Assembly (NCBI GenBank): GCA_002811645.1
Contig: PDIP01000046.1
Coordinates: forward strand, 1 to 64,000
Origin: Corallochytrium limacisporum
Lineage: Eukaryota > Opisthokonta
Direction: 5' to 3'
DNA length: 64,000 bases
In this document: positions 63,525 through 64,000 of the stretch, piece by piece
Layout: every line of letters starts with the position of its first letter
Position numbering within the stretch: the stretch's first letter is position 1
Notes under the pieces: generated by a model
The model's database searches: none
What the model saw: the letters and a program-made list of their open reading frames with translations, nothing else
What the model was told of the DNA's origin: nothing
Program-made: the position numbers and the translations under genes

Positions 63525-64000
63525 GGGGGGGGGGGGGGAGGGGGAGGATTTGGGGAGGATTTTTCTGTGGGGAGACCGGGGATGGATTTTAGCCTCGACA
63601 CCCCGCTCGCCACTCGGAGATTTAGTTTTATCCTTTGGTGAACGCCTCGAACTCTCGGCCTTCCCTTCGTGACGGGCGGGGGTCGCGCTCATCGGCACGG
63701 AGTCATCCCAGAAGGGGTATCTCAAGACCCTGTTCCAACATGAAAGTGGTTGGTTTGATCCCTTTAGAGTTTACACGCCTTTCGCTAGAGCGGCCCATTT
63801 CAGAAACGATACCCCGATGGGACCGTGTAGAAATTTTTCAATGGCGTAAAAAGGAAGAAGGGATTCGCTAACACCAGGAGATCCAACGCGGTCGATTACT
63901 GGGGTTTGATAGTAGACCCTCCGATATTTCTCGCTCCTTCTCTCGATATCTCTGATCATTCTGCCCATCGTGACGGCATCCACCTGTCTCATTTATCGCT

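Larger units (their letters stand above)
62669..64000. other. Window end upstream of DNA-PKcs
   Basis: 5' side of DNA-PKcs. A possible splice acceptor (ACTTGTAG, minus strand) lies just upstream of the GTG at 62719, so an upstream leader exon is conceivable. A C/G palindrome lies at 63081-63095 and an assembly gap at 63298-63524. After the gap an ATG-started minus-strand frame of 73 codons (63771-63992, with IEKFLHGPIGVSFLKW) is unrecognised. Confidence 0.45.

Noticed and set aside
63771-63992. 73-codon minus-strand frame after the gap
   Set aside because: Not recognised and too short to support. It could be part of a gene beyond the window.

Overview
This is a nuclear chromosome end from an intron-poor eukaryotic microbe. 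It opens with three copies of the TTAGGG-class telomere repeat (seen as TAACCC at 1-18) and carries about 16 recognisable genes, all typically eukaryotic: SRP receptor alpha, mitochondrial monothiol glutaredoxin, diphthamide methyltransferase, RNA polymerase II subunit RPB11, a CHD remodeller, CAMTA-type and heat-shock-factor-type regulators, calmodulin and DNA-PKcs. Only calmodulin shows an intron (364 nt); even the 12-kb DNA-PKcs reading frame is uninterrupted. The sequence alone does not fix the lineage. The telomere type, the CAMTA/HSF/DNA-PKcs set and the scarcity of introns fit a free-living protist, and bacterial or viral origin is excluded.

Layout. 0-12 kb is compact: a 2-oxoglutarate oxygenase starting 206 bp from the telomere repeats, SRPRA, GRX5, an M16 metalloprotease, DPH5, an ABC1/UbiB (ADCK1-like) protein and RPB11, with 3' ends 89-146 bp apart. 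12.6-15.2 kb is a Whi3/RBPMS-like RNA-binding protein with a prion-like linker. 15.2-18.7 kb is a strongly strand-skewed, microsatellite-rich spacer. 18.7-27.9 kb holds a CG-1/TIG/ankyrin (CAMTA-like) factor, a CHD ATPase and an unrecognised protein with repeated VSF and AKVDK motifs. 27.9-40.5 kb is gene-poor, with two HSF-type genes in the same orientation, a cluster of RGACCCTCCC decamers and possible transposase remnants. 40.5-45.5 kb is compact again: ITPA, a nucleotidyltransferase/poly(A) polymerase, a UBL-WLM metalloprotease and a HINT protein. 45.5-49.3 kb is a second skewed spacer, followed by calmodulin and a full-length DNA-PKcs. A 227-base assembly gap lies at 63,298-63,524 inside a poly-C/poly-G structure.

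Most genes are housekeeping and do not form one pathway. Loose themes are mitochondrial proteins (GRX5, M16 protease, ADCK1-like, perhaps the nucleotidyltransferase), genome maintenance (DNA-PKcs, UBL-WLM, ITPA, CHD) and calcium or stress regulation (calmodulin, CAMTA-like, HSFs, the VSF-repeat protein). The most unusual observations are: an in-frame stop in the second HSF followed by 59 more Q/H/P-rich codons; a disordered protein with repeated PP1-docking-like and PKA-site-like motifs; C-run/G-run palindromes found on the 5' side of genes and at the assembly gap; and nine RGACCCTCCC sites confined to the HSF region.
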